Shown here in pieces: positions 45,004 to 56,583 of a DNA stretch of 64,000 bases (positions are counted from its first letter, which is position 1; each line of letters opens with the position of its first letter). Source of the DNA: Puccinellia tenuiflora (lineage: Eukaryota; Streptophyta; Magnoliopsida; Poales; Poaceae); assembly GCA_012064385.1 (NCBI GenBank), contig QRDG01000531.1, positions 1,415,168-1,479,167 of the forward strand, given 5' to 3'. The position numbers and the translations under genes are program-made. The notes beneath the pieces were generated by a model. That model was not told where the DNA came from. It saw only the letters and a program-made list of their open reading frames with translations, and did no database searches.

Positions 45004-46454
45004 GGAAAAAAAAACTGTAGGCAGCCCGGCCAGGGGCCGGCCTGCACCCCGGCCAGGCCGGCCTGGAAAAGGTGCAGCGATCGATCCACAGAACAGGCAG
45101 CGAACGAAAGAAAAAAAAACGCAGGTGGCCCGGCCTGCCAGCCCGGCCTTGGGCCGGCCCGCGCGGGGGGGGGGGGGGGGGGGGGCGGGAGGCCACCCGA
45201 GAGCGCCGACCTGGGCCCGGCCGTGGCTCAGCCTTGGCGGGAGTAAAAGGCCGGCTGGCCACCCGAACGACCCGGCCAGGCCGACAGCCCCTTTTTTTTC
45301 TTTTTCACTTTTAAAATTTGTCTAATAAAATCTCCGAAATAGAAATGCAATAACTTTCGCCCACGAACTCCGTTTTCGATAATCTTGGACTCGTTGGACT
45401 AGTCACAACGAGCACAACAAGAATATGCAGAGAAACATCATAGTCCAAGAATATAATATAAAAATAAATGGGGAAAGGTAAAAGCTACCATTTGCAAATC
45501 GGAAATGCAATAACTTTCACCCACGAACTCCGTTTTCGATAATCTTGGACTCGTTGGAATCGTCACAACGGGCACAACAAGATTATGCATAGAAACATCA
45601 TAGTCCAAGAAAATATTATAAAACCAAATGGGGAAAGTTAAAAACTCATTTTTGAAAACCGGAAATGCCGAAACTTTTGCAATTGAAGTCCGAATGAAGT
45701 AAAACCAATTTTGTTGGAAAGAGGACAACAAAAGCAACCTTTGAAAATGGCAAACAAGCAATGGAGATTTTGCAAAGAAATGGAAGAGAGAAATCTTCCG
45801 CATGGATAAACCGGCAAAATCTTCAATACCGAAAACGCAATAGAAGACGCATATGAAAACCGTTTTCGATGACCTTGACCTTGTCATGACGGGCACGACA
45901 AGCACCAAGACCACACCACGATAAGATCCAAATAAGAACCAATAAAGATGAGTGCAATGATGCAAAGGTTTGTGCTCTCTACGACAATACGATCTGGATA
46001 TTCGGCCGAGAGCCCCTCTTGATAGTACGGCTATCTATCCTATAACCCGGTCTCTCACTAAACAATATGAGACCGGTAAAATAGAAACCCTATCAAGATC
46101 ATACCTTTGCCTTGCGCTTTTAATCCACTTGAGGTCGATGAAGACGATCTTCATCTCCTCAAGATGCACCACCTTTCTTCGATTGCGCTTCGGTGAAGAT
46201 TCACATGATCCTCCCCCATACACCAAGACGGGAGAAGCACCTCTTCGGCATATCTTCACTTGGAGTTGAGAGTTGATCAACCCGCACGAAGCCTTGATCA
46301 ACCCATAAACTTCTTCCCTAAACCTTGATTCCAACAAATGGAGATCAAGCAACTCAAATGGACACACCTATAAATATAGCTCAAAGCAAACATTAGTCCA
46401 TAGAGATTGTCATTAATTACCAAAACCATGCATGGGATCAACCATGCACTTTCA
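45004..46454 (-). repeat. 3' LTR of element G, truncated
   Basis: Matches about 53299-54769 of the other LTR; the counterpart of 52295-53298 is missing, including the TATA box. Starts mid-LTR directly after the end of element C. Confidence 0.87.
45165..45185 (+). repeat. Poly-G run, 21 bases
   Basis: Uninterrupted G run inside the LTR; the paired LTR has 11 G at 53459-53469. Length may be unreliable in the assembly. Confidence 0.8.
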
Positions 46455-46470
46455 ATCTCCCCCATTTTGG
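46455..46470 (-). promoter_or_regulatory. Polypurine tract of element G
   Basis: CCAAAATGGGGGAGAT on the minus strand, abutting the LTR start TGAAAGTGCATGG. Confidence 0.82.
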
Positions 46471-49400
46471 TAATTGATGACAATCCCTTTTTAAGAGGGT
46501 TTATATAACGAATAGAGCATCCTTGCAAGACAAACGAGCAAGGATGCAAGCGCATGCATGGCAAATGCAACCAAAGCATAAAACCCAATTTCCCTTAAAC
46601 CCTCTAAACTTCTCCCCCATTGGCATCGATTGTCGGAATGGGAAGAAAAATTTAGAGAGCTAATATAATATGAGTTCCTCCATAAAGGTGATGGCAATCC
46701 ATTTTAATGAAAACTAGAGGAAATCAAACGATATTGAGGATCCAAAGATTGCAAAAAGGATGGAATCATTCTAAACATCTTCACAAAGGAGAAAAGCAAT
46801 CGAAAAGATCCAAAGTGAGAGTTCTAAATAAAAACGTAGAAGCTCCCCAATGTTCATGCACAAATGAGGAGTGCACAAATATGGAATCCTCACTCCCCCA
46901 AAATCATCTAGAACACTCAACAAGTGCAAGAGTGCATAATGCAAAAGAAAATCATAGCACTTGCACCAAAGATGTGGTTGAGCCATAAGAAGATACCAAT
47001 TTTCAAAAATTCAACATAAGATAGGCCCAACCGAGATAAACGGATCTTTTAGAGAAATATGTTCACAAGCTTAGGGATACCAATTGGAAACTAAAACCAA
47101 TTGAAAATGCCAAAAGCTAGTGAGATCATTTAGCCAATAAAAATCAACATGCTCACCATGGTAAGCATGAAGTAAAAGATCCTCAACAAAAACATGAGTG
47201 TGCAAAGATACCAATAAACAAAAAGATAAGCACTCATGAGACAAATTTGGAGCCACCAAAGAATTATAAATAAAAGCAAGGTAGCTCAAAAGAATTAGGA
47301 TACCAACTAAAGGTGACCTCTCTCATATGTATAGGTTTCTTATTAGACAAATCATTGAAGATATACATCCGCAAAGAAACATATACATACGGAATGGTTA
47401 GGGAAAAGGAGAACAGGGTATCCAAAAGGAAGTCATAAATATACAAACGAGATTATTGCATAAAAGCATAGCACATAGCTCAAATTTATCTCATTGTATA
47501 TGAATGAACTTCAACTATATCAAATGCATCACACATATCACTAAGGGAACAAGAGATAGTGGAGATGCTTTGAGTTAGGCAACAAGTATCACAAGGAAAT
47601 AAAATCAATTGAAGAAAGGTTTTTGCAAACCCATCACACATATCACAAAGATATATTAAGTGAAGGAAAAAGACCAAAACCACAACAATTGCATATAAAA
47701 ACTTTCATGCCAAGAGGTAACCTACACAAGGTTGGAACTAGAAAAGTATGCACGGGTAGATACTTGTTACCGAGATGCATTGATGATGAAGATGATGAGA
47801 GTGGGTTTGACATCAAAGCTTGACTCCGACAATCACACGGTGAGAACACCTTCCTTATGAATGAGGCAAGCATCCAATGCATCTCCATTGTACCTAAAAC
47901 AAAATTAGAATACAAAATGGTTCCCAAAATCATTGGGTCCCATAGTAGTTAGATCAACTACAATATATAGGAAACACTCCACATAAATATGTGCATATAG
48001 ATATGAAATTGAATTTCATGCACATCTTAGCCGATTTAGGATTTGATGGAGTATCCCCTATATATTGTAACTAGAAAGACTAGCATGCTAAATAATATAT
48101 ATACTAGTAAAATGCATGCATAGACTTACAAGAACCAAATGAGATACAATTTGGACGGAAACAGAAAGTAAACCAAAAAGGTTGTCCAAATTATATCAAA
48201 ATCCAAATCAACACATGAATTAGGAGAAATCAAATCAACATATGATTGATTCCAAAACACATCAACACATGAAGTGTGATATCAAAAGGAATCAAATCAA
48301 CACAACAAATGATCGATAAGACACCAATTGAAAATAAGATACCAATTAAAACAAAAAATATCAACTAGGAAAAAAGATACCAAGAAGAGGGTGATACTTG
48401 ACCGAAATCAAGTAAAGTAAAATGAGGCAAAAGGGTATCAAAACTCCCACAATAAATATCAATTGGAACAAATATCTATGGAGTAGATATTAAATTCCAA
48501 TTAATACCAATTGAAGGTACCAAAACATAAGATAACGAATCAAATACCAATTGAAAGGATCAAATATTGATAGATATAATAGTGTTCTAAACAAAAGGAA
48601 TGCTCCCCCAAGATTAATGCATTATCTTAGATATTTGCATTTGAATACAAAACGCACACACAAGGGATCATTACGTTCCATATTTTATCTATAACACTAA
48701 ACACTACCGATTGGAAAAAATAGGATCCTTGCAAGAGGCAAAGAAGGCAATAAATAGGGCAATTTAACGCAAGAGCCAAAGTGAAGATGATCTACAAAAT
48801 CCACCACAATTACTAGTATCACTTGTCATGGACAAGGAGTATATAGAGATATTTCTCGGTGGTATAAGGAATGATGTACAAGACCAACTTCACAACAAAC
48901 AAGCAAATGGCAAGAGATAAGAATTAAAATGTAAGAAATGAGAAATATGGCGTTTTATTTCGAAAAAGGTTTGTTGGTAGTTTCAACTATTCGAACCAAC
49001 CGGCAAAGCCATGGTTAAAATAAGATGAAAAAAATGGTTTCTCACATGATGTATGGGAATGGATATTAGAGAAAAACCACACCAAGTAAACTCACACAAA
49101 CAAGAACCAAAGGGTAACCACATAGGAAAATTGAAACTTGTTTGAGCACACATGCCACATAGGAAAGAGATAATTTACAATATCAACTCTAAGTGGCAAA
49201 CCTCAATTGTTCACATTTTTATGAGATTGTAATATGCACATAGCTTATTACTCCCCCCATAATGTGATAAATCATTTTATTTTTAAACAAGAGGCAAATA
49301 AAACCAACTAGAGAAATTAATGGACATTATAGATTTTGAATTTCTCATGAATATGACATACCACATAGTAGCTAGATAATATTGAAATATCAATACTAGG

Positions 49401-49829
49401 TGGTGTGCCTCATGTACACACATTTTTAGGTTTGTGAGATGCACAAAGCACATCACTCCCCCAAAATGGGATAGTCCATTAATATCTCAAAAAGCCAATT
49501 GAAATCAACACACGATCCAATAAAGCTCAACACACAAATTACACATACATGATATACAACTATCATACACAACCTTGACTAACAAGACAAGTAGGAAAGA
49601 AGCATATCACATACAAGCACATGCTAGGAACAAAACTAACACATGCAAGGGAGCAAGCAACTTTCAATGTATATATGAATTAAATACAAGTTACCGCAAG
49701 GAGGAAGCATTGGATATGAGATAGATATGTGATAATCCAATTGACTTGGCTTGAGAAATAAAACCATGAAGATCCCTTAATTCTTCAAAAATAGCCAAGT
49801 CACCAATGTCCTCCATAATCACCTATTGA
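46471..49829 (-). other. Non-coding 3' region of element G in place of pol
   Basis: About 3.4 kb of AT-rich sequence with no frame that looks coding on either strand. It carries a dozen or so scattered copies of GATACCAATTG-like strings (for example 46992, 47076, 47207, 47299, 48338, 48376, 48545) and CTCCCCCA-type strings that echo the PPT (near 46610, 46895, 48604, 49252, 49457). Confidence 0.7.
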
Positions 49830-52240
49830 TCAAGTTGAAGCTTGTTGGTCCCCAACCAAGTTGGGTCCTAAGAGGTTAGTCACAATAGGTTTGGGAACCC
49901 AAATGGTGCTTTTCTTCACACCACTTTGAGCTCCCACATATTTGGCAAACACATTGCCACTTCTATCCTTCCCAAGAGAATAATCATCATCAATTATGAT
50001 AGGGTTGGATGAGGTACTGTTAGTGCATGAAGAAGCAAGATGACCCTTGCCACGGCAAAGGTAGCAACTCCGACTCTTTTTCTTCTTAATAGGCTCCTCA
50101 ACTTGAGGAGCATTGACTTGAGTCTTCTTAGGAGGTGGCCTTTGTTCAACTCGTGGTTGAGCACGAGATTGAACAAAAGGCCGCTTCCCTAGTTGCTTCT
50201 CACTAAGAGGCTTCTTCTTCATTGGGCAATCCCGGACGTGGTGCCCTTCAACCTTGCACTTGAAGCAAGTGATCTTGGCCGGATTCTTGACTTGAACTTG
50301 GCCCTTCTTCTTCTTCTCAACCATGGACTTGACCTTGTTGTTGGAGTTGAATCCAAGTCCACTCTTGTCATTCGGGGATTGTTGTGCACTCAACATGTTG
50401 TCAAGTGCACGCTTCCCTTCATGACGCTTTTCCAAGTCATTCTTCAAAGAAGTGACTTGGGCCTTGAGGTCTTTTATTTCCTCTACATGGTTAGTGGCAA
50501 CAAATGCACTAGAGGAAGTAGAGGCTTCATTGTTATGACAACAAGGCAAAGCAAGTAATTCATCACATGACGTACCAATATTTTTAGTGGATGAATTACT
50601 AGGACTAGCACATGGCATTTTAGCATTTTTAGTTGAATTTGTGCTATTATCCACATGAGGCTCACAAGATGTTACCTTGGTAGTGATTGCCTCATGAGCT
50701 AACTTTAGACTAGCATAGGATGCTAGAAGATCATCATTAGAGATAGATAGCTTTTTATGACTTTCTTCCAACTCCCTATACTTGCTAGTTAGCAACTCAA
50801 GTTGAGCCCTTAGCTCAACATTCTCCTTCAAACTAGATGCTTCACAAGAAATGGAGTTAGTAGCACAAGCACCATTAACTTTAGGAATAGAAGAAGATAA
50901 CTTGTCAAGCTCATCATTTAATCTAGCATTTTCATTTTTCGTGACTTTATATTTAGCATGAGCATGGTCACGTTCTTTAATGATTTTAGCAATTATATCA
51001 TTATGAGACTCCTCGATAGATTCTAGTTTCTCCTCAAGAGAAGCACGAGTCTCTTGCTCTTCCACAAGAGCATCTTCTAACGATGCTTTCTCCATAGCAT
51101 CATCTCTTTCAATCTTACCCTTTTCTTCAAGGCTTGCTTCCAAAGCCTCAACAGTTTCCCCACGCTCAATAAGGGTGCTCATGATTTCAAAGAAGTTAGC
51201 TTGGGCACTTTTATTGCTAGGAAGGGCTTTAAGAATCATTAGACCTTTATTTTGAAGCAAAGCATTAACATTTTCAATATCATCTTCTTCATCATTATTA
51301 TCATCATCATTATTATTATCATTGCCAGAAGAAGATTTAGCCATAAGGCAATGAGTGATGGATGAAGAAGAATAAATAGTTTTTGAACTACACAAGTTTA
51401 AATCTTGTTCCACAATTAATTGGGTTTTCTCTACATTATTATTCATGCAAGAGTTAGAGGGAACACAAGCATTTTTATCATTGGAACAAGATAAAGCAAG
51501 CATATCATCATTAGATTTATCTAAGCAATTTTTGGATGATATGCAAGGACTATCAACACTAGCATAGAGACTTTATAGTGCTATGTGTGTTTTGGGTCAT
51601 GCAACAGATAGGACATTAGATCCACAAATGAGGCCAGTATTTCTGATTAATCGATTCAGTCATCTTGCTCCTTATAATGAGATTAATATAAAGATTGCAA
51701 AAACAAATGACTCACCCGGATGGCTCTAGCGATTGGCTAGAGTACGAGACGATTTTAAAACCTTATCGTCTCAGACATCATCAAAAATGAGATCACTATC
51801 AATATTGCAAAACCTATCACTACTCACCATTAGATTAGTTTGTGGCTTACCACATTTTGGTGAAGTAGATGAAGACGAGAGCTTGTCACGGCCGGAGGTG
51901 GAGGGAGAGCAATCATCCTCAAGAGAGTTGGACACTCCATATTTTTCTTGAAGCTTGGTCCAAAGCTCATGACATCACGGAGAGGCCATGATGACTCGAA
52001 AACTACAACACTCACAAATTTACAAAACTCATTAGAAGCTAGAGCATCTAGATATAAGTTTTTCTCATCCTCTAAAGTCGTACTTTCGTAATCCTTTGGA
52101 GGAGAAAAACCTATATCTAAGATACGCTCAATATTGGGGTCCAAGACCCGTAAGTGACTAAGCATATGAGTTTTCCAAACATTAAAATTTGTGCCATTAA
52201 ATCTAAACAAGGAATTGTGCACTAAATCCCTAGACGACAT
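49830..52240 (-). pseudogene. gag: Gag of element G (frameshift and insertion)
   Basis: ATG at 52240 follows the PBS by about 40 bp. The N-terminal Sirevirus gag core is LFRFNGTNFNVWKTHMLSHL and NLYLDALASNEFCKFVSV; a 1-nt loss near 51965 moves the sense to another frame (WTKLQEKYG). A foreign block of about 213 bp (51566-51778) interrupts next. From 51503 down the frame is open for 557 codons: an Asp/Asn run, a long Glu/Lys coiled coil (EALEASLEEKGKIERDDAME), two CCHC knuckles (CFKCKVEGHHVRDC and CYLCRGKGHLASSC), a hydrophobic-acidic SNPIIIDDD motif resembling a SUMO-interacting motif, and a WVPK tail. It would build the particle; broken here at the N-terminal third. Confidence 0.82.
51566..51778 (+). 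other. Foreign 0.2-kb insert in gag of G with exon-like frame and two hairpins
   Basis: Interrupts gag sense on both sides. The plus strand has a 53-codon frame ending at TAG 51728 (MCVLGHATDRTLDPQMRPVF, then LINRFSHLAPYNEINIKIA), which I cannot assign. Two perfect stems follow: CTCTAG/CTAGAG (51724-51742) and GAGACGAT/ATCGTCTC (51746-51772). No clear target duplication. Confidence 0.5.
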
Positions 52241-52281
52241 CTTTACTCTCTAGGCGGTAAAGCCAAACAAGAGAGACGAGG

Positions 52282-52292
52282 CTCTGATACCA
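52282..52292 (-). promoter_or_regulatory. Primer binding site of element G
   Basis: TGGTATCAGAG on the minus strand, two bases after the LTR end CTTTCA; initiator-Met type, as usual for Sireviruses. Confidence 0.85.
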
Positions 52293-52294
52293 AT

Positions 52295-54769
52295 TGAAAG
52301 AACAAACGATGTCCCGATGTCGCCTAGAGGGGGGGTGAATAGGCGATTAAAACTTTTTCTATTTAGGGGCTTGATAATTGCGGAATAAAACTAGGTGTTT
52401 AAATTAACAAGCCAACAACCTAAAATTCTAGGTTTACCTAAAGTGCACCAACAACTTATGCTAAACAAGGCAAGCAACAAGGTGATAGCTAGATATAAAC
52501 TTCATGCACGAAGGCTATCACAATGTAAATTGCATAAGTAAAAGGCTCGGGTATCGAAATAACCGAGGCACGCGGAGACGAGGATTTATTCCCGTGTTCC
52601 TCCTTGTTAAGGGAGTACATCTCGTTGGAGGGGTGTGAGCTCGCCACCAAAGGCCTACTCAAGATGCCACAAAGGCCTCACCCTATTCTCCGATGAACCG
52701 CACCCAAAGGTTTGGTTCACCTTCCACTATCGGAATCCTTCGGGGCGGATTCCGGAGCCCTTACAACTTTTGGGGCACACACCCACAACTCAATTGGGGG
52801 CTCCCAAAGCGTTCCGAAGCTTCACAAGACGAAGTCTTCACGGCACCACCATCTAGGGTCCAATGACCCAAGAGTAACAAGCTCCCAACCTTCAATCCCA
52901 CGAATCACCGTGGGGAGCACAACTCGATGCAACAAATGCAAAGGGGGAAGATCACACCAAGTGGTCAAATCCTTCACCCCAAAATCCAACCAAAGCAACT
53001 AATGCTATGGAGGGATTTAGGAGGAAGAACGGAGGAGAAACACCAAGAACTCCAAAATCTAGATCCAACGAGATTCCCTCACTTAGAGGAGATTTTGTTT
53101 GGTGGAGTAGTGGATCAAGATCTCCTCTCTTGTTTCCCTAAATTTGGGCAAGAATCATCGGAGGGAAGTGGAGGAATCGAGCTCTCAAAATGTTGGCAAT
53201 GGAGGAGAGAGAGCAAGGGATGAGATCTACAGGAAAAATGGGGAAGAAGCCCCTTTTATAGGGGGCTCCAAAAAGGAGCCGTTGGAGCTAAAAAGTGGGG
53301 AAAAAACACTGCAGGCAGCCCGGCCAGGGGCCGGCCTGCACCCCGGCCAGGCCGGCCTGGAAAAGGTGCAGCGATCGATCCACAAAACAGGCAGCGAACG
53401 AAAGAAAAAAAAACGCAGGTGGCCCGGCCTGCCAGCTCGGCCTTGGGCCGGCCCGCGCGGGGGGGGGGGAGGCCGGGAGGCCACCCGAGAGCGCCGGCCT
53501 GGGCCCGGCCGTGGCCCAGCCTTGGCGGGAGTAAAAGGCCGGCTGGCCACCCGAACGACCCGGCCATGGGCCGGCCTCGGCCCGGCCAGGCCGGCAACCC
53601 CCTTTTTTTTCTTTTTCACTTTTAAAATCTGTCTAATAAAATCTCCGAAATAGAAATGCAATAACTTTCGCCCACGAACTCCGTTTTCGATAATCTTGGA
53701 CTCGTCACAATGAGCACAACAAGAATATGCAGAGAAAAATCATAGTCCAAGAACATAATATAAAAATAAATGGGGAAAGGTAAAAGCTCCCATTTGCAAA
53801 TCGGAAATGCAATAACTTTCACCCACGAACTCCGTTCTCGATAATCTTGGACTCGTTGGAATCGTCACAACGGGCACAACAAGATTATGCATAGAAACAT
53901 AATAGTCCAAGAAAATATTATAAAACCAAATGGGGAAAGTTAAAAACTCCTTTTTGAAAACCGGAAATGCCGAAACTTTTGCAATTGAAGTCCGAATGAA
54001 GTAAAACCAATTTTGTTGGAAAGAGGACAACAAAAGCAACCTTTGAAAATGGCAAACAAGCAATGGAGGTTTTGCAAAGAAATGGAAGAGAGAAATCTTC
54101 CGCACGAATAAACCGGCAAAATCTTCAATACCGAAAATGCAATAGAAGACGCATATGAAAACCGTTTTCGGTGACCTTGACCTTGTCATGACGGGCACGA
54201 CAAGCACCAAGACCACACCACGATAAGATCCAAATAAGAACCAATAAAGATGAGTGCAATGATGCAAAGGTTTGTGCTCTCTACGACAATACGATCCGGA
54301 TATTCGGCCGAGAGCCCCTCTTGATAGTACGGCTATCTATCCTATAACCCGGCCTCTCACTAAACAATATAAGACTGGTAAAATAGAAACCCTATCAAGA
54401 TCATACCTTTGCCTTGCGCTTTTAATCCACTTGAGGTCGATGAAGACGATCTTCATCTCCTCAAGATGCATCACCTTTCTTCGATTGCACTTCGGTGAAG
54501 ATTCACATGATCCTCCCCCATACACCAAGACGGGAGAAGCACCTTTCTTCGATTGCACTTCGGTGAAGATTCACTTGGACTTGAGAGTTGATCAACCCGC
54601 ACGAAGCCTTGATCAACCCATAAACTTCTTCCCTAAACCTTGATTCCAACAAATGGAGATCAAGCAACTCAAATGGACACACCTATAAATATAGCTCAAA
54701 GCAAACATTAGTCCATAGAGATTGTCATTAATTACCAAAACCATGCATGGGATCAACCATGCACTTTCA
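52295..54769 (-). repeat. 5' LTR of element G (2,475 bp)
   Basis: Perfect 6-bp end inverted repeat TGAAAG/CTTTCA. A minus-strand TATA box lies at 53252-53261. A C/G-rich block of GGCCGGCC-like units (about 53310-53600) in the middle produces long chance ORFs on both strands. Confidence 0.88.
53252..53261 (-). promoter_or_regulatory. TATA box of element G 5' LTR
   Basis: CTATAAAAGG on the minus strand, giving a start near 53225 and about 0.9 kb of R-U5. Confidence 0.6.
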
Positions 54770-55821
54770 CTTAGCCAGAGGATTATTGATTCAGTCTTAC
54801 GAAGTGCATTATATAAATTCTGTGGAGGAGTAAAATACAATGATTATTGTCACTATTTTGGAGGTCCAAAGCAGCGACAATTTTATTTCGTCTTCCAGGC
54901 ATTGTGATTACCTATGTGGAACTGACATAGTAATTTTACCCCTTCATAAAATGGTACTATTTTGAATTCAGGAAGCATATGATTTATAACGCTGCTCTTT
55001 TAGGGTAAAAGATGCAATAAGGCTTACCTAGCAAAGATTAGTTGGCATAATCTGCAAGAGTTTCGGGGGCAGTTGATTTCTTTGGTATTTTTTCTTTGGC
55101 CACACTGCTTAAATTTTCAAGTTCTATTGTTGCTCATGTATTCAGTGGTTAAGAACAAAAAAAAATTCTCTTGATAAACTTTGTTATTCTAGCTGAAATG
55201 GTCTCGTGGAATCTAAGTGTCGCTAAAGAATGAAGTGAATTATAATTGTTGGCTTACTGATCATTTTTAGGGAACAATGTTTGTTGTTAACATACGTCTG
55301 CTTAGCCCATAAATTGCTTCGTCAACCTTCGTGTTGTTACTGTAGCTCTGGCGGATGTCGTCTCCATCTCCCTCCCTAATCTCCTCGCCAATTCGTGGCG
55401 ATTCCTTCTTTTGATCCCAACCTTTTCCCCCTACTGTTTTGACATCTTCCCTTCCTTGATTTGTCCTTCCACCACCGAAAAATCCTTAGCTCTACTTTCT
55501 CTTCTTTCCGTTTGGATCTCCTAGAAGGGAGAGGAAAAGTTTGCCACGCATCCTTGATTGGGCTCGCTGTTTAGCTTCGCCGGCGTCGAGCTAGCTCTAC
55601 TGGACCAAATCTCTGCTGTCCGCTCAATCTTTGGCTCCTCCTTCAACAATCCCACACCTCCTGAGAAGCAATTCCCTGTGCACTAATAGTTTCCTCTTTT
55701 CGTCTTTATTGATTTCTCCTCCCGTTCCCTTGTCTGATTCATGCTCTTCCCATATTCAACCTGCCCTATCGATGCCGGTAATCTGAAGGAAAAGTGTGCA
55801 GTCATCATCAGAAGCTAGGGC
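54770..55821. other. Unassigned DNA between G and CACTA element
   Basis: About 1 kb without recognised transposon domains. A short plus-strand frame (SALYKFCGGVKYNDYCHYFG, then QRQFYFVFQAL) ends near 54907. From about 55350 it becomes C/T-rich with short open frames, as in a 5' leader or first exon. It could be a remnant of host gene or of an older element; I cannot tell which. Confidence 0.4.
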
Positions 55822-55991
55822 CACTAGTAGAAAACGCCTCACTAGTCCCGGGTCGTGAGGGCCTCTAGTCCCGGATCTGCACCCGGGACTGTGAAAGCGG
55901 GACTAGAGCCCCCCCCCTCTAGTCCCGGGTCAGTTACGACCCGGGACAAAAGGCCCCCCACGTGGTCCATTCTTGCGCGCCTGGCCGAGGA

Positions 55992-56106
55992 CCTCTAGTC
56001 CCGGTTCGTAATACGAACCGGGACTAGAGGCCCCCCACGTGGTCCATTCTTGCGCGCCTGGTCGAGGACCTCTAGTCCCGGTTCGTAATACGAACCGGGA
56101 CTAGAG
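55992..56106. repeat. CACTA subterminal palindromes
   Basis: Two copies, 77 bp apart, of a 39-bp palindrome with arms CCTCTAGTCCCGGTTCGTA and one central base; the second lacks the last base pair. Further, imperfect CTAGTCCCGG units lie at 55850-55950. Such units are transposase-binding sites in CACTA elements. Confidence 0.88.
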
Positions 56107-56583
56107 TTCTTCCCCCGTGGCAGCCTCTGGCTCACCCTTTTTTGTTTTCCCGCCAAATCTCAAATTTAAAACTAATTAATTAGAAAATAGAATAATACAT
56201 ATAGCATATCAAAATGTTCATAAAAGAAATATCTATCTGATAAAAATATAATTTGTTCTTTATGATAATTAAGAATTTTAATTACAGCGAGATCACAACC
56301 GGGGCAAAAGCACGTATAGCTATTCGATTACATGGAGATCATAAACGGGACTAGCGCCTCTTGTTGACATTGTATTTTCCCTCAGGGTTTATGACGTGGT
56401 TCAACAAAAATCCCGCAATTTCCTCTTGAAGCGGTATGAAGCGCTCCTTTGGTTGCAGTTTACTCCGCATTTTATCCAACTATAAAAGAAGGAGATCAAT
56501 ATGAATATCAATCATCATAATAATTATGAATGACACTCAACAATGGTAATAAAATAAAATTGTGAATATATTTGTTCACGTAC

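Larger units (their letters stand above)
45004..54769 (-). mobile_element. Element G: non-autonomous Sirevirus-like Ty1/copia element
   Basis: In minus orientation: LTR 54769-52295, Met PBS, gag, 3.4 kb non-coding, PPT, truncated LTR 46454-45004. LTR ends are TGAAAG...CTTTCA. The LTR-adjacent context ATTACCAAAATGGGGGAGAT and the gag layout (N-terminal FNGTNF-x-WKTHM, coiled coil, two zinc knuckles) are typical of the Sirevirus/Maximus group. No protease, integrase, RT or RNase H. The first 1 kb of the left LTR is lost at the junction with C. Confidence 0.85.

Noticed and set aside
53144..53661. Long overlapping frames in the GGCCGGCC-rich block of the G LTR (also 44996-45325).
   Set aside because: Compositional; Gly/Arg/Pro-rich in every frame, on both strands, within U3 and R.
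55850..56107. Regular CTAGTCCCGG repeats as a CRISPR-like array.
   Set aside because: Repeats are inverted, spacers are themselves repeats, and the context is a plant CACTA terminus.
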